In this document: piece after piece, positions 27,076-36,056 of the stretch | Layout of the letters: the number at the start of each line of letters is the position of its first letter | How positions within the stretch are numbered: position 1 is the first letter of the stretch | Assembly (NCBI GenBank): GCA_013140715.1 | Contig: JABFSG010000048.1 | Coordinates: 38,033-102,032, forward strand | DNA length: 64,000 nucleotides | Source of the DNA: Nitrospiraceae bacterium | GTDB taxonomy: Bacteria > Nitrospirota > Nitrospiria > Nitrospirales > Nitrospiraceae | Direction of reading: 5' to 3' | Translations under genes and position numbers: made by a program | Notes under the pieces: generated by a model | What the model was told of the DNA's origin: nothing | The model's input: the letters and a program-made list of their open reading frames with translations, nothing else | Databases searched by the model: none

Positions 27076-27750
27076 TTATGACGGGCTGATCACTGCTTCG
27101 CCTTTCGGTTTCCCGTTTTCGATGAACACGCGTCGCCCATCGACTTGCAATCGCCCTTCGGCAAAGAGCTGGATTGCTCTCGGGTAGATCTTGTGTTCTT
27201 GCTCAAGAATGCGAGCGGCGAGTGTGTTGGGTGTGTCGTCATCGAGAATCGGAACCGCCGCTTGAAGAATAATCGGTCCTTCATCGACCCCTTCCGTCAC
27301 GAAGTGCACCGTGCATCCAGCGAGTTTGCAGCCCCAGTCGATCGCCTTCTTCTGCACCTCCAATCCAGGAAAGGAGGGCAACAGAGATGGATGGATATTC
27401 ATCATTCGGTTCATAAAGGTCTCGACGAGGACCCTGGTCACGATCTTCATGTACCCAGCCAATAGTATCAACTCGACATCGTGCTGTTTGAGTACATCGA
27501 GTAGCGCACGATCGTAGGCTTCACGACTATCGGGTCTGCCTGTGTAGGGTTTGGGATCGACGAAGAGGGCGGGTAATCCGTGCTGTTTGGCCCGCTCTAA
27601 TGCAGGGGCATCTTTCTTGTTGCTGATGACGGCGACAATGTTTGCCTGAACGGTTCCGGCTTCGATTGCATCGATCACCGCCTGAAGATTCGATCCGCGC
27701 CCGGAGGCCAAGACGGCGACTCGAAGCGCATCCGTCCGCTTAATCGACAT
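27076..27750 (-). CDS. purN: phosphoribosylglycinamide formyltransferase (GART, PurN type)
   Basis: This 224-residue enzyme transfers formyl from 10-formyltetrahydrofolate to GAR in purine synthesis. [15 protein letters not shown] near residue 10 binds the phosphate, and [15 protein letters not shown] near 112 carries the catalytic His. [19 protein letters not shown] near 138 holds the catalytic Asp. I start at the ATG at 27748-27750 (MSIKRTD), which overlaps purM by 11 bases; a longer frame to 27834 adds 28 residues unlike the family. It is translationally coupled to purM and adjacent to tRNA-Ala. Confidence 0.94.
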   Translation of the reverse strand: MSIKRTDALRVAVLASGRGSNLQAVIDAIEAGTVQANIVAVISNKKDAPALERAKQHGLPALFVDPKPYTGRPDSREAYDRALLDVLKQHDVELILLAGYMKIVTRVLVETFMNRMMNIHPSLLPSFPGLEVQKKAIDWGCKLAGCTVHFVTEGVDEGPIILQAAVPILDDDTPNTLAARILEQEHKIYPRAIQLFAEGRLQVDGRRVFIENGKPKGEAVISPS

Positions 27751-28789
27751 ACTCCACCAATGGGGCGTCGCCGGCCGATGACACAATGGTCCCAATCTGC
27801 CAAGCCGGATCACCCAAAGCCGTAGCGCGCGCAATGACTGTTTGGGCGGCTGAAGCCGGCGCCACGAGAATCAATCCGATTCCCATGTTGAATACGCGGT
27901 ACATTTCCTCACGCTCTACTTGCCCCAGCCGTGCGATCGCTTGAAAGATCGGTGGTGCTGGCCAGGCACTTCGCCGCACCTGTGCCCGCACGCCAGGGGG
28001 AAACACTCGTGGAAGATTCTCGGTTATGCCGCCGCCGGTGATATGGGCCATGCCTTTAATGGGACATTCCTGGATCAATGCGAGGATCTGTTTGGCATAG
28101 ATTCTGGTCGGAGTCAGCAGGATGTCTCCGAGAAGCCGATCGAGTTCAGGCAGGCGACTGGTCATGGTCAGTGATGCTTGATCCAAGAGGACACGCCGCG
28201 CCAAGGAATAACCGTTACTATGAAGACCGGTCGAGGCTAACCCAATCAGGGCATCGCCTGGTACGATATTGCGGCCATCGATGATTTTGAGTCGATCCAC
28301 CACCCCGACGGCAAATCCAGCCAGGTCATATTCGCCCTCGGTGTAGAAGGAGGGCATTTCTGCTGTCTCTCCGCCGATCAAGGAACAGCCGGCTTGGCGA
28401 CAGCCCTCCGCGATACCGGATACCACTTGGTGTGCTTTAGAGACTGAGAGTTTGCCTGTTGCGAAGTAATCGAGAAAGAACAGCGGCTCTGCTCCGCTGA
28501 CAGCGATGTCGTTGACGCACATCGCGACAAGATCGATGCCGACCGTATCGTGCCGATCCATCAAGAAGGCAATTTTCAGCTTCGTGCCGACTCCATCGGT
28601 GCCGGAGACCAGAACAGGGTCCTCGTACTTTTTTGCCTGGAGACGGAAGAGCCCACCGAATCCTCCAAGGTCAGCCAGAACTTCAGGACGAAAGGTCGAG
28701 CGAACGAGCGGCTTGATGCGATCGACGAACTCGTCGCCCGCATCGATATCGACTCCGGCATCGCGGTAAGTAGTCATAAGAGGGCGCAT
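27740..28789 (-). CDS. purM: phosphoribosylformylglycinamidine cyclo-ligase
   Basis: This 349-residue AIR synthetase closes the imidazole ring in purine synthesis using ATP. Signature blocks are [15 protein letters not shown] at the N-terminus, [15 protein letters not shown] near residue 60, [14 protein letters not shown] near 101, and [13 protein letters not shown] near 136. [15 protein letters not shown] lies near 243. The first ATG is 28789; an in-frame ATG at 28777 (MTTYRDAG) gives the usual family start and neither has a clear ribosome site. It is followed by purN with an 11-base overlap, so the two steps are co-expressed. Confidence 0.95.
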   Translation of the reverse strand: MRPLMTTYRDAGVDIDAGDEFVDRIKPLVRSTFRPEVLADLGGFGGLFRLQAKKYEDPVLVSGTDGVGTKLKIAFLMDRHDTVGIDLVAMCVNDIAVSGAEPLFFLDYFATGKLSVSKAHQVVSGIAEGCRQAGCSLIGGETAEMPSFYTEGEYDLAGFAVGVVDRLKIIDGRNIVPGDALIGLASTGLHSNGYSLARRVLLDQASLTMTSRLPELDRLLGDILLTPTRIYAKQILALIQECPIKGMAHITGGGITENLPRVFPPGVRAQVRRSAWPAPPIFQAIARLGQVEREEMYRVFNMGIGLILVAPASAAQTVIARATALGDPAWQIGTIVSSAGDAPLVEYVD

Positions 28790-28831
28790 CTTAACGGAGG
28801 GCTGTTGCAGAGGTCAACGCACGAATGCCGG

Positions 28832-29046
28832 TAGGATGCTGAAAATTCCGTCAGTGTTTATGGAGGGTCAAGGCTCAGCATAAGGTTGGTACGCCGAGAC
28901 GTGTACTAACCCCGGCGAGGGTTACCAATCTTCTTCATCTCTCGGTAAGGGAGCGGCCAAGCCTGCCCTTTACTGCGCGCATCGAACGAGCACATTCTTA
29001 TCGTGCGCGTTTTGCGAGCAAGAAGGGCAGCTGGCCGCTCCCTTTC
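28832..29046. repeat. gene-end repeat terminus plus hairpin with conserved 36-nt core
   Basis: TAGGATGCTGAAAATTCCG at 28832 resembles the repeat terminus seen at 820 and 1441. Further on, GGGAGCGGCCAAGCCTGCCC (about 28949-28968) pairs with 29024-29043. The apex contains a 36-nt core (28975-29010) that recurs in reverse orientation at 35306-35341 with 34 of 36 identical bases. The core itself can pair CGCG ends and GCAC/GTGC. The hairpin lies immediately after the ntrX stop on the minus strand. Confidence 0.72.
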
Positions 29047-29048
29047 CC

Positions 29049-30443
29049 CTATCCTTCAGGCCGCATCTCCACATCCAGTAACTTGATTTTCCGATGCAGA
29101 TGGCTCCGTTCGATTTTCAGTTCTTCAGCCGTGCGAGAAATATTCCAATGATGCTCTCGTAGCTTTCTCCCGATATAGTCCTTTTCAAATGCATTACGGG
29201 CATCTCTGAGCGAGTCATACGACTGCGTGAAAACTGGATCCACTGTTGGAATTGCCGACTGAGGCGTCGATCCGATCGGACGCGCTTCTAACGAAGCGCC
29301 GACATGAGTTGGGCTGATAACAGGTTCCGGTACCATGATCATCAACCGCTCGATCAGATTCCGCAGTTCGCGAATATTCCCGGGCCAGTCGTATTGTTGA
29401 AACACCGCCATCGCTTCCGGTGAGACCTCTTTCATCCGCAACCCCTGTTCTTCCGTATGGGCCTTCATGAAGTGGCGAACGAGCAGCGGAATGTCTTCCC
29501 TGCGCTCCCTGAGGGGCGGCACGATGATCGGCACCACATTGAGTCGATAGAAAAGGTCGTCGCGAAACGTGCCTTTCTCGATTTCCTTCAATAAATTCTT
29601 ATTGGACGCGGCTAACACCCGAACGTCTACCTTGAGAAGCTTGGTCCCACCGACACGAGTGAATTGCTGCTCCTGTAATGCCCGCAAGACCTTGGCTTGC
29701 GTGTTCAGGCTCATGTCGGCAATTTCGTCCAGGAATAGGGTGCCCCCGTCCGCCTGCTCGAACTGCCCGCGTTTCATCGAGGTGGCCCCGGTGAAAGAAC
29801 CCTTTTCGTGTCCGAACAGCTCACTCTCGATCAAGGTTTCCGGGATGGCGGCACAGTTCATCGCCACAAACGGTCGATTGCTCCTTGTGCTCTGCAGATG
29901 GATCGCCCGCGCGACAAGTTCTTTTCCCGTTCCGTTCTCTCCTCCGATCAATACGCGGCTATTGGTCGGTCCAGCCGTCTGAATCAGCTGTCGGAGCTGT
30001 TGCATCGCCGGCGATTGTCCCACCAACTCGAATTTCCGTTGGACTGTGGTTCGGAGGGTCCGATTCTCCTGTTCCAAACGGTATTGATCCAAGGCATGTT
30101 TGACGCGCAGCGTGACATTTTCGAGCGACAGAGGCTTCTCAATATAGTCATAGGCCCCTAGTTTGATCGCCTTGACCGCGGTCTCGATCGACCCGTGTCC
30201 CGACATCATCATCACTTGTGCCGTTGGCGCCAGCTCACGAACCCGACGCAAGGTTTCCATCCCATCCATTTCCGGCATCCAGATATCGAGGAGCATGAGG
30301 TCGGGCGGATCCATGGTGTAGACGCGTAGCGCCTCCACGCCGTTCTTGGCCACCGCCACGTCATAACCTTCGTCCCGTAGAATGCTGCTCAAGGATGTGA
30401 GAATCGGCTCTTCGTCATCCACGATCAAGATCGATGCAGACAT
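29049..30443 (-). CDS. ntrX: NtrX-like sigma-54-dependent response regulator
   Basis: This 464-residue regulator has a receiver (residues 1-120, phospho-Asp in LMLLDIWMP near 54), an AAA+ domain with Walker A GGENGTGKE near 168 and Walker B GGTLFLDEIAD near 233, and a Fis-type helix-turn-helix at the C-terminus (NISRTAEELKIERSHLHRKI). The sigma-54 contact motif is GSFTGA, with Ser for Ala. NtrX regulators act with NtrY in nitrogen and redox responses, but targets cannot be read here. Its gene follows ntrY, with a 7-nt-periodic hairpin in the gap, and it is probably phosphorylated by that kinase. Confidence 0.92.
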   Translation of the reverse strand: MSASILIVDDEEPILTSLSSILRDEGYDVAVAKNGVEALRVYTMDPPDLMLLDIWMPEMDGMETLRRVRELAPTAQVMMMSGHGSIETAVKAIKLGAYDYIEKPLSLENVTLRVKHALDQYRLEQENRTLRTTVQRKFELVGQSPAMQQLRQLIQTAGPTNSRVLIGGENGTGKELVARAIHLQSTRSNRPFVAMNCAAIPETLIESELFGHEKGSFTGATSMKRGQFEQADGGTLFLDEIADMSLNTQAKVLRALQEQQFTRVGGTKLLKVDVRVLAASNKNLLKEIEKGTFRDDLFYRLNVVPIIVPPLRERREDIPLLVRHFMKAHTEEQGLRMKEVSPEAMAVFQQYDWPGNIRELRNLIERLMIMVPEPVISPTHVGASLEARPIGSTPQSAIPTVDPVFTQSYDSLRDARNAFEKDYIGRKLREHHWNISRTAEELKIERSHLHRKIKLLDVEMRPEG

Positions 30444-30459
30444 GCTCCCCCCGTGATGT

Positions 30460-30531
30460 GTGATCAGTGAAGCGTGATGAGTTCAGTGCTAGCATCTCTG
30501 CTCTCGTCACTCATCACCCATCACTGGTCAC
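30460..30531. repeat. heptad-periodic inverted repeat between ntrY and ntrX
   Basis: Arm 30460-30482 matches the complement of 30509-30531 at 20 of 23 positions. The arms are built from 7-nt words: TGATGTG, TGATCAG, TGAAGCG, TGATGAG on one side, and TGACCAG, TGATGGG, TGATGAG, TGACGAG on the complement of the other. It lies in the intercistronic gap and no T-run follows. Confidence 0.75.
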
Positions 30532-30539
30532 TTCCTCAA

Positions 30540-32915
30540 TTAGACCGGCAATTCAAATGTGAACACGGCCCCTTTCGGCTGATTCTGGCTCGCATGAATC
30601 TGCCCGTCGTGATCGGTAATGATGCGCCGTACGATCGCCAGTCCCAACCCGGTTCCCGTCTTCTTCCGGGTAAAGTATGGCACAAACAGCTTTTCCTGGT
30701 CTTCCGGCGTGATGCCTATTCCCTCATCCGCTACGTTCACTACGGCCAGTCGACGTTTCGTATCGTACGTGGTCGAGAGCCAGACGCGCCCCTTTTGTTG
30801 CATCGCCTGAATGGCGTTATCCAGCAGATTGATCATGACCCGCTTTAGCTGCTCTCGGTCGAAGTTGAGAGAGGGGAGATTCTGGTCCAACTCCACGATC
30901 AGCTCCACATCCTTGTGTGCCCCGCGATAGAGAGTTGTGACTTCATTGATCACATCGTGGAGCGACTGATGCGCCATCTGCGGAGTCGGAAGTCTGGCAA
31001 ACTTGGAAAATTCGTCGACCATATGCTTGAGGCTCGTTACTTCGTTGACGATCACGTTTGTGGACTCGTCGAAGATCGCATCGAAATCAGGCGACTTTTC
31101 AAAATACTTCTTCCGGAGACGTTGTGCGGAGAGCTGGATCGGCGTCAACGGGTTTTTAATCTCGTGAGCCACCCGCCGGGCGACCTCTTGCCAGGCTGCT
31201 ACCTTTTGCGCTTTGATCAATTCCGTGAGGTCTTCGAATACCAGTACGATGCCGAGGTCCTTGTTTGCTTCATCCTTCATGCGGGAACCATGGAGGCCGA
31301 TGGTTAAGAATCTGCCTTCGATTTCCATCGGTCCTTCGAGAGCCAAGGTATCTCGCTGATCGGCCAGCATCCGGTCGTAGACCGTCTGGAACGGATCGAG
31401 TCGAAACTCTTTGAACACCTCATTGGCCTGTCTGCCGTGGAATCGATCCGCCGCAAGTCCGAGGATCCGTTCACCCGATGGATTGAAGTTTGTGATCATC
31501 CCATTTTTATCGATGGAGAGCAGGCCCGCGGCAATCGTCTCAACCACCGTTTCGATGTAAGCGCGGCGGCGATCGAGCTCAAGGTTGCTATGGCGCAATG
31601 AGATATTGGCCTCTTCAATCTCGGACTTACTCCCCTGGAGGTCCGACGTCATACGGTTGAATGAGTCGATCAAGGTGCCGATTTCATCCGTAGCCTTGGC
31701 ATTGATCCGGACGGAGAGATCCCCTTGGGCGATGGCTTCTGTCGCTTCAGCCAATCGTTGAATCGGGACCGTGATGCTCCGCGCGACATAGAATCCGAAC
31801 CAGGTTGCTCCGAACAGGATCAGCACTGTGATGACGGCAACGAAAAGATAGGCTCCTGCCTTGATCGGATTTTTCATGGCCTTGGTCTGCTTATATTCGT
31901 CGTACTGATGGCCGATCCCCTCCATTTTTGCCAGCAACGATTCGGGGACGAAGGCTTCCACCACCACCACTCCGCCGATCTCACCCGTTCGTCCACTTGC
32001 TGCAATGGGGGCAGCAGCCCGCACCAAGCGCCCGGTTTGGGCCTCCTGTACCGCATTCACTTCTTGCTTCCCGTTGATCACTTGGAGCACGAGCTGACCG
32101 ATCGGCAGATCGAGCGCCGATGAAGGGACGTCGAGATCCAATGCCTTGGTGAGGGTTTCCATTTTCGCTGAAAAGACTTCGATCCCTGCCACACCGAACT
32201 CCGCCCTCTTGCGCGCCATTGCCGCCACCAACAGATCGCGCTGTTCTGTCAGCAACATGTCTTCCCGATAGATTTCGTGGCTGATGGCTCTGGCGCTGTT
32301 CACGGCCAGGGTAATGTGTCCGGCATGCTGCATTCGTGCCACGTCATATGAATCCCGCATGACCTGCTCGATCTGATCGCTGAACCACACATCCACGGCC
32401 TTATTCACCAGCCCACTTGCGACCAGCGCAAGGAGGACCGTCGGAATGAGCGAAAAACCGATGAAAGCCGCTACCAGCTTCGTGCGAAATCCCGACCCAA
32501 ATAATCGATGCCGCCGCTCGAAGTAAGCCTTGATGATGTTGCGGGAAAGCAGCAGCATCAGGACGACAAATCCGATCAAATCGAGGTTGAGCAGGAGGAG
32601 CACGAACGCGTAGCTGGTGGTCGGTAGAAGAGAATCCGTTTCCTCGCCGCCGGGAACTACGATCTGAGAATAGTAGAAGGTCAGTGCCAGACAGGGCAGG
32701 AGCAGAATGAGGATGATCCAGACCGGCCGCAGATGCATTTTCCCGCGTTCCGGTTCGGGGGCAGATTCGGATGGCCGCGAAGACCCTCCGGTCCCGGCGT
32801 GAAACGGTGCAACTCCCCTCACGGAACCGCCATCTATCTTTGTCACGGGAAAGAAGCCTCTCTCCTGCTTGCTGTCATTCACATCCGATATCCCCGATTG
32901 TCGGCGCTTCGACAC
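30540..32915 (-). CDS. ntrY: NtrY-like membrane sensor histidine kinase
   Basis: This 791-residue kinase has a hydrophilic first 65 residues, then about three membrane helices (near 66-90, 95-125 and 145-170). A periplasmic or extracytoplasmic loop follows, and a further helix lies near 350-375 (AYLFVAVITVLILFGATW). HAMP, PAS (near 470-575), HisKA with VARRVAHEIKNPLTPIQL near 590, and HATPase (VMINLLDNAIQAM; TGLGLAIV) follow. The extended HEIKNPLTPIQLSAQRL box is characteristic of NtrY. The neighbouring ntrX encodes its likely partner. DUF1844 lies upstream on the same strand with a gap of 109 nt. Confidence 0.93.
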   Translation of the reverse strand: MSKRRQSGISDVNDSKQERGFFPVTKIDGGSVRGVAPFHAGTGGSSRPSESAPEPERGKMHLRPVWIILILLLPCLALTFYYSQIVVPGGEETDSLLPTTSYAFVLLLLNLDLIGFVVLMLLLSRNIIKAYFERRHRLFGSGFRTKLVAAFIGFSLIPTVLLALVASGLVNKAVDVWFSDQIEQVMRDSYDVARMQHAGHITLAVNSARAISHEIYREDMLLTEQRDLLVAAMARKRAEFGVAGIEVFSAKMETLTKALDLDVPSSALDLPIGQLVLQVINGKQEVNAVQEAQTGRLVRAAAPIAASGRTGEIGGVVVVEAFVPESLLAKMEGIGHQYDEYKQTKAMKNPIKAGAYLFVAVITVLILFGATWFGFYVARSITVPIQRLAEATEAIAQGDLSVRINAKATDEIGTLIDSFNRMTSDLQGSKSEIEEANISLRHSNLELDRRRAYIETVVETIAAGLLSIDKNGMITNFNPSGERILGLAADRFHGRQANEVFKEFRLDPFQTVYDRMLADQRDTLALEGPMEIEGRFLTIGLHGSRMKDEANKDLGIVLVFEDLTELIKAQKVAAWQEVARRVAHEIKNPLTPIQLSAQRLRKKYFEKSPDFDAIFDESTNVIVNEVTSLKHMVDEFSKFARLPTPQMAHQSLHDVINEVTTLYRGAHKDVELIVELDQNLPSLNFDREQLKRVMINLLDNAIQAMQQKGRVWLSTTYDTKRRLAVVNVADEGIGITPEDQEKLFVPYFTRKKTGTGLGLAIVRRIITDHDGQIHASQNQPKGAVFTFELPV

Positions 32916-33024
32916 ATGGAAGGCTGCCAGTTCAAAATCGTTGAATCAGGAGAGCGTCTCACCAGGTCTCACAACCATGGTGGAGACAGACACCTTTGGG
33001 GTCGACAGGCGGCAGGGGGTACGA

Positions 33025-33417
33025 CTACTTGGCAGCCAAACTCACGTACTTCATCCGAAGGGCGTAGAGCATATCCCGCAGCACCGCTTGTTCTTCCGTC
33101 GTGAGATTGCCTGTGGTCTTCTCTTCCAAGACCGAGAGCAAGTCGATAATTTCTTTCGCCTGCGGTAGATTTACCGGCATCGGAGGCTGCTGAGGATCCA
33201 GCTGTTCTCCCATCAGCATCAACGAGGAGCTGCCCAAAGAAATAACAAAGGATGAAAAGGTGACGGGAATCCCCGATCCCTGGTGCGGATCGGAGTGTGC
33301 GGTCTGCTGGTGGGGTTGTATCTCAGGCTCGGACGGAGAAGTGACGGAAGGACGGTCGGAGCTACTCCCGCTCCGCCGATCCCGTACAATAAATCCTTCT
33401 TCTTGTTCTGCGGCCAC
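33025..33417 (-). CDS. DUF1844 protein
   Basis: This is a 130-residue soluble protein. Its C-terminal half matches DUF1844: VTFSSFVISLGSSSLMLMGE near residue 53, then NLPQAKEIIDLLSVLEEKT near 84 and LTTEEQAVLRDMLYALRMKYV near the end. The first 50 residues are polar and disordered (Ser, Pro, Gln-rich). The family has no known function; it is common in Nitrospirota and Deltaproteobacteria. It lies upstream of ntrY on the same strand and is divergent from mazG across a repeat element. Confidence 0.85.
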   Translation of the reverse strand: MAAEQEEGFIVRDRRSGSSSDRPSVTSPSEPEIQPHQQTAHSDPHQGSGIPVTFSSFVISLGSSSLMLMGEQLDPQQPPMPVNLPQAKEIIDLLSVLEEKTTGNLTTEEQAVLRDMLYALRMKYVSLAAK

Positions 33418-33486
33418 AGGCCTTTCCCCCGCTCCAGATGCAGCGACCGTACCCTACCATAGGCCCTGAATCGGCGCAAGCCGCAC

Positions 33487-33699
33487 TAGCAGGATGCTGA
33501 AAAAGTCCGCCAACAGAAGAATACCGTTATTTGGTTTATTTGGTTTGTCTCGTTTGTTTGGTTAAACCAGACAGACCAGATGAACCAGATAAACAAAACA
33601 AACCAGTCTGAGCGTCCTGCGCGGTGTTCTTCTGATGTGCTATGCGTGCGGGCGATTGAGTTTCCACCGTGCCACAGTAGTTTTTCCACAGCCCGCCAG
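33487..33699. repeat. composite repeat element with 9-nt-periodic hairpin core
   Basis: The element starts TAGCAGGATGCTGAAAAAG, as at 1439. Its core (33530-33609) is a hairpin whose right arm reads AACCAGACA, GACCAGATG, AACCAGATA, AACAAAACA. The left arm, read on the other strand, gives AACCAAACA, AACGAGACA, AACCAAATA. After the remnant GAGCGTCCTGC the element continues with an 80-nt extension (33616-33699) that aligns with 1561-1643 and ends TTTTTCCACAGCCCGCCAG. The 33418-33765 gap contains no supported gene. Confidence 0.8.
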
Positions 33700-33765
33700 C
33701 CGATTGAAGCGTATCGAGAACCGGGTATAATGAGCGCCTAACTCTGTGCGACTATAAGGAGAACG

Positions 33766-34644
33766 ATGTCGGAACGATTTCATAAACTGGTCGACTTGAT
33801 GGCTTCGTTGCGCGCGCCGGACGGATGTCCCTGGGATCGCAAGCAGACACATGAATCGCTCAAACCCTATCTTCTCGAAGAGACCTACGAAGTCTTGGAA
33901 ATTCTTGACCGACAGGATCGGACGAAATTGCCGGAGGAGTTGGGCGATGTGCTGCTCCAGGTCCTCTTTCATAGTCAAATCGCTTCAGAGTCCGGCAGCT
34001 TTACCATTGAGGATGTGCTTGAGCAATTGGCCGACAAACTGATTCGCCGGCATCCTCACGTATTTAAAAATGGGTCGGCAGACTCGGTTCCGGCGAATGC
34101 CGATCAGGTAGTGGCGCGATGGGAAGATATCAAACGGACAGAACGCCAGGCGTCCGGCCGACCGGATTCGGTGCTCGACGGTGTGCCGCAGACCTTGCCG
34201 GCTCTCCTGAGAGCCTATCAACTTCAAGCACGCGCCTCGCGTGCCGGGTTCGATTGGACTCACGATGCGAAAGGCTTCGATCAAGTCCTCGGCAAGATCG
34301 AGGAAGAAATCCAGGAGCTCCGGATGGCCATCCGATCTCCCGCATCGAACCGGGTGGAACTCGACGCGCCGGCCTCGACCGAGCGGCAAGCGCAGATTGT
34401 CGCGGAATTCGGCGACGTCATATTTTCACTTGTGAACCTGGCCCGCTTCATCAAAGTGAACCCTGAGGATGCTCTGCGTCAGGCCGCCAACCGATTCGTC
34501 GAGCGATTCCAATTCATTGAAGGCCGGGCAACCGAGTCGGGCCGTGGGGTAGGAGATCTGTCGTTCGAGGAAATGGATCGACTGTGGGAAGAAGCGAAGA
34601 AGCGCAATCCTGCAATACCGGCAGAGGAACGCCGTCATGAGTGA
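33766..34644 (+). CDS. mazG: nucleoside triphosphate pyrophosphohydrolase MazG
   Basis: This 292-residue house-cleaning enzyme hydrolyses NTPs to NMP and pyrophosphate. The N-terminal domain has CPWDRKQTHESLKPYLLEE near residues 20-38 and ELGDVLLQVLFHS near 62, holding the EExxE...ExxD metal residues. The C-terminal domain repeats them as IEEEIQELRMAI near 176 and EFGDVIFSLVNLARF near 213. An extended linker near 195-208 is rich in Ala and Ser. AGGAG lies 4 nt before the ATG. It overlaps the following membrane-protein gene by 8 bases. Confidence 0.95.
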   Translation: MSERFHKLVDLMASLRAPDGCPWDRKQTHESLKPYLLEETYEVLEILDRQDRTKLPEELGDVLLQVLFHSQIASESGSFTIEDVLEQLADKLIRRHPHVFKNGSADSVPANADQVVARWEDIKRTERQASGRPDSVLDGVPQTLPALLRAYQLQARASRAGFDWTHDAKGFDQVLGKIEEEIQELRMAIRSPASNRVELDAPASTERQAQIVAEFGDVIFSLVNLARFIKVNPEDALRQAANRFVERFQFIEGRATESGRGVGDLSFEEMDRLWEEAKKRNPAIPAEERRHE

Positions 34645-35254
34645 TAAAGAGCACCCCTACGAAGAAGGCAAGCGGGCTGGAATTCATCCCCTCATCGTCG
34701 TGTTCGGTGTGCTATTCGGTCTGTGGCTTTTTGTGTTCCTCATTGTACCCAGCTCAAAGAACAAACAGGCCGCAGGGACTGAAGGGCCAACCGGACCGAC
34801 CATCGAAGATCCCGAAGCAGCGCCGGTGCTCTTCAAAGTCCAGGCAACCATCTTGGACATGAACGCGATCAGTCTCAGCGTTCCTCCGGAAGCGACCGAC
34901 AGCCAGGTTGTCGGTCTCTTGAAACGGTTTAAACAGGACCGGCTCTCCGGCACATTATCCGAACTCCTGCCGGCCACAACGCCAGGCCACAAATTGGGAG
35001 ACCATGCCGTCGCCGACATCTACGTCGTATCTGATGTCAAGTTTGCGCAGGCCGACGTGATTCGCACCCTAACCCGCGGCGCACATGCGCCGGGAAACCT
35101 CTATCCTCAGGCCGTTCCATTCGAAACGGCCATGGAAGCTATCCGCGGGCATTATCGCATCGATCTCAACGACACCGGCAATCCCGACAGTGCGTCACTC
35201 GGTTTTGCCGACGAGTCGGGGGTGCACTCGCGTCAGTATCGAAAAATCTTTTAG
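34637..35254 (+). CDS. hypothetical single-pass membrane protein
   Basis: This 205-residue protein has a short charged N-terminus, one membrane helix (PLIVVFGVLFGLWLFVFLIV, residues 19-38) and an exported or cytosolic domain of about 165 residues. The domain has LFKVQATILDMNAISLSV and a later VADIYVVSDVKFAQADVIRTL as separate strands, with no family I recognise. Overlap with mazG suggests joint expression. Its TAG stop at 35252-35254 is the first three bases of a TAGCAGGCTGCTGAAAAA repeat terminus, so the element provides the stop. Confidence 0.75.
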   Translation: MSDKEHPYEEGKRAGIHPLIVVFGVLFGLWLFVFLIVPSSKNKQAAGTEGPTGPTIEDPEAAPVLFKVQATILDMNAISLSVPPEATDSQVVGLLKRFKQDRLSGTLSELLPATTPGHKLGDHAVADIYVVSDVKFAQADVIRTLTRGAHAPGNLYPQAVPFETAMEAIRGHYRIDLNDTGNPDSASLGFADESGVHSRQYRKIF

Positions 35255-35476
35255 CAGGCTGCTGAAAAATGGGTGGGGTAGCCTGGCCATCCTCCTGCTC
35301 GAGGAACGCGCACGATAAGAATGTGCTTGTTCGACGCGCGCAATCGAGGATCTAGCAGGCTACCCTTGAAAGTGAACTAGGGGATTGGGAAGTCGCGCGC
35401 AGTTAGGATCATCCCAGCCACCCCTTAGAATGATAGTTTGCCGCGGCCTTGTTGGCTGCCTTTTTGAGCAGCCTGC
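35252..35476. repeat. repeat element with conserved 36-nt core hairpin
   Basis: The ends are GCAGGCTGCTGAAAAA at 35254 and its near complement TTTTTGAGCAGCCTGC at 35461-35476. Within lies a hairpin: GGGTAGCC at 35276 pairs with GGCTACCC ending at 35365, and ATCCTC and CTCGA pair with TCGAGGAT. At its apex is the 36-nt core at 35306-35341, shared with 28975-29010 in opposite orientation. Arms of the two hairpins are unrelated. Confidence 0.75.
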
Positions 35477-35498
35477 CGAAGGAGAACCGCGCGAATGG

Positions 35499-35554
35499 GT
35501 TCATCTGGTTCATTTTGTTCAACGAAACAAACCAAATGAACAAGAAAAACCAGT
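35499..35554. repeat. 9-nt-periodic hairpin
   Basis: The right arm reads AACGAAACA, AACCAAATG, AACAAGAAA, AACCAG. The left arm, on the other strand, reads AACAAAATG, AACCAGATG, AACC. It lies 9 nt past the TAG stop of the minus-strand gene that follows and 22 nt after the element ending at 35476. Confidence 0.75.
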
Positions 35555-35562
35555 AGTCCCGG

Positions 35563-35970
35563 CTACAGCCCGACTCGCGCTTTGATTTCTGCCCGCAACG
35601 CGTCTCGCTGTTCGACCGCCCAGGCATCGAGTCGTGGGAACAGATGAACCCATGGACCGGTGAAGGGACCCACAACCGTATCGCGACGCTCTGTCAACAT
35701 GCCGTCAGATTCGGCGATGCGGATTTTTTCGTCCGCGATATGCCGTGACAAGCATTTTGAGATCATGAGTTGCTGGCCTGGTGTCCCGACGACATCCCCT
35801 AAAACCTTGCTCCGGATTACGTCCAGCTCTTCCGGAATCGCGACTTTCACGCGTACAGCTTGGGCGGTCGGCCAGGACGCCCGTTGGATCGAATAGTCAT
35901 AGGAAAACGTCTGTTCGCGGGGTTCGCGGTAAGGACCGATCACATCCGTAATCTTCAACCGGTTATCCAT
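35563..35970 (-). CDS. hypothetical protein, 135 residues
   Basis: This is a soluble protein that I do not recognise. It starts MDNRLKITDVIGPY and contains FSYDYSIQRASWP, VRVKVAIPEELDVIRSK and GPWVHLFPRLDAW. It has mixed alpha/beta character, one cysteine and no membrane segment. The ATG at 35970 has GGAG-like bases upstream (GGAGATTGCA). Its 3' end is followed by a 9-nt-periodic hairpin, and its 5' side by another repeat element, so it is isolated between repeats. Confidence 0.72.
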   Translation of the reverse strand: MDNRLKITDVIGPYREPREQTFSYDYSIQRASWPTAQAVRVKVAIPEELDVIRSKVLGDVVGTPGQQLMISKCLSRHIADEKIRIAESDGMLTERRDTVVGPFTGPWVHLFPRLDAWAVEQRDALRAEIKARVGL

Positions 35971-36056
35971 TGCAATCTCCAGTCGGCTGCAGAAAAACTC
36001 AGTTTATACTCAAACACCGTTTGAGCCTCGCATAGCGATACCATGCCAGCATAACC

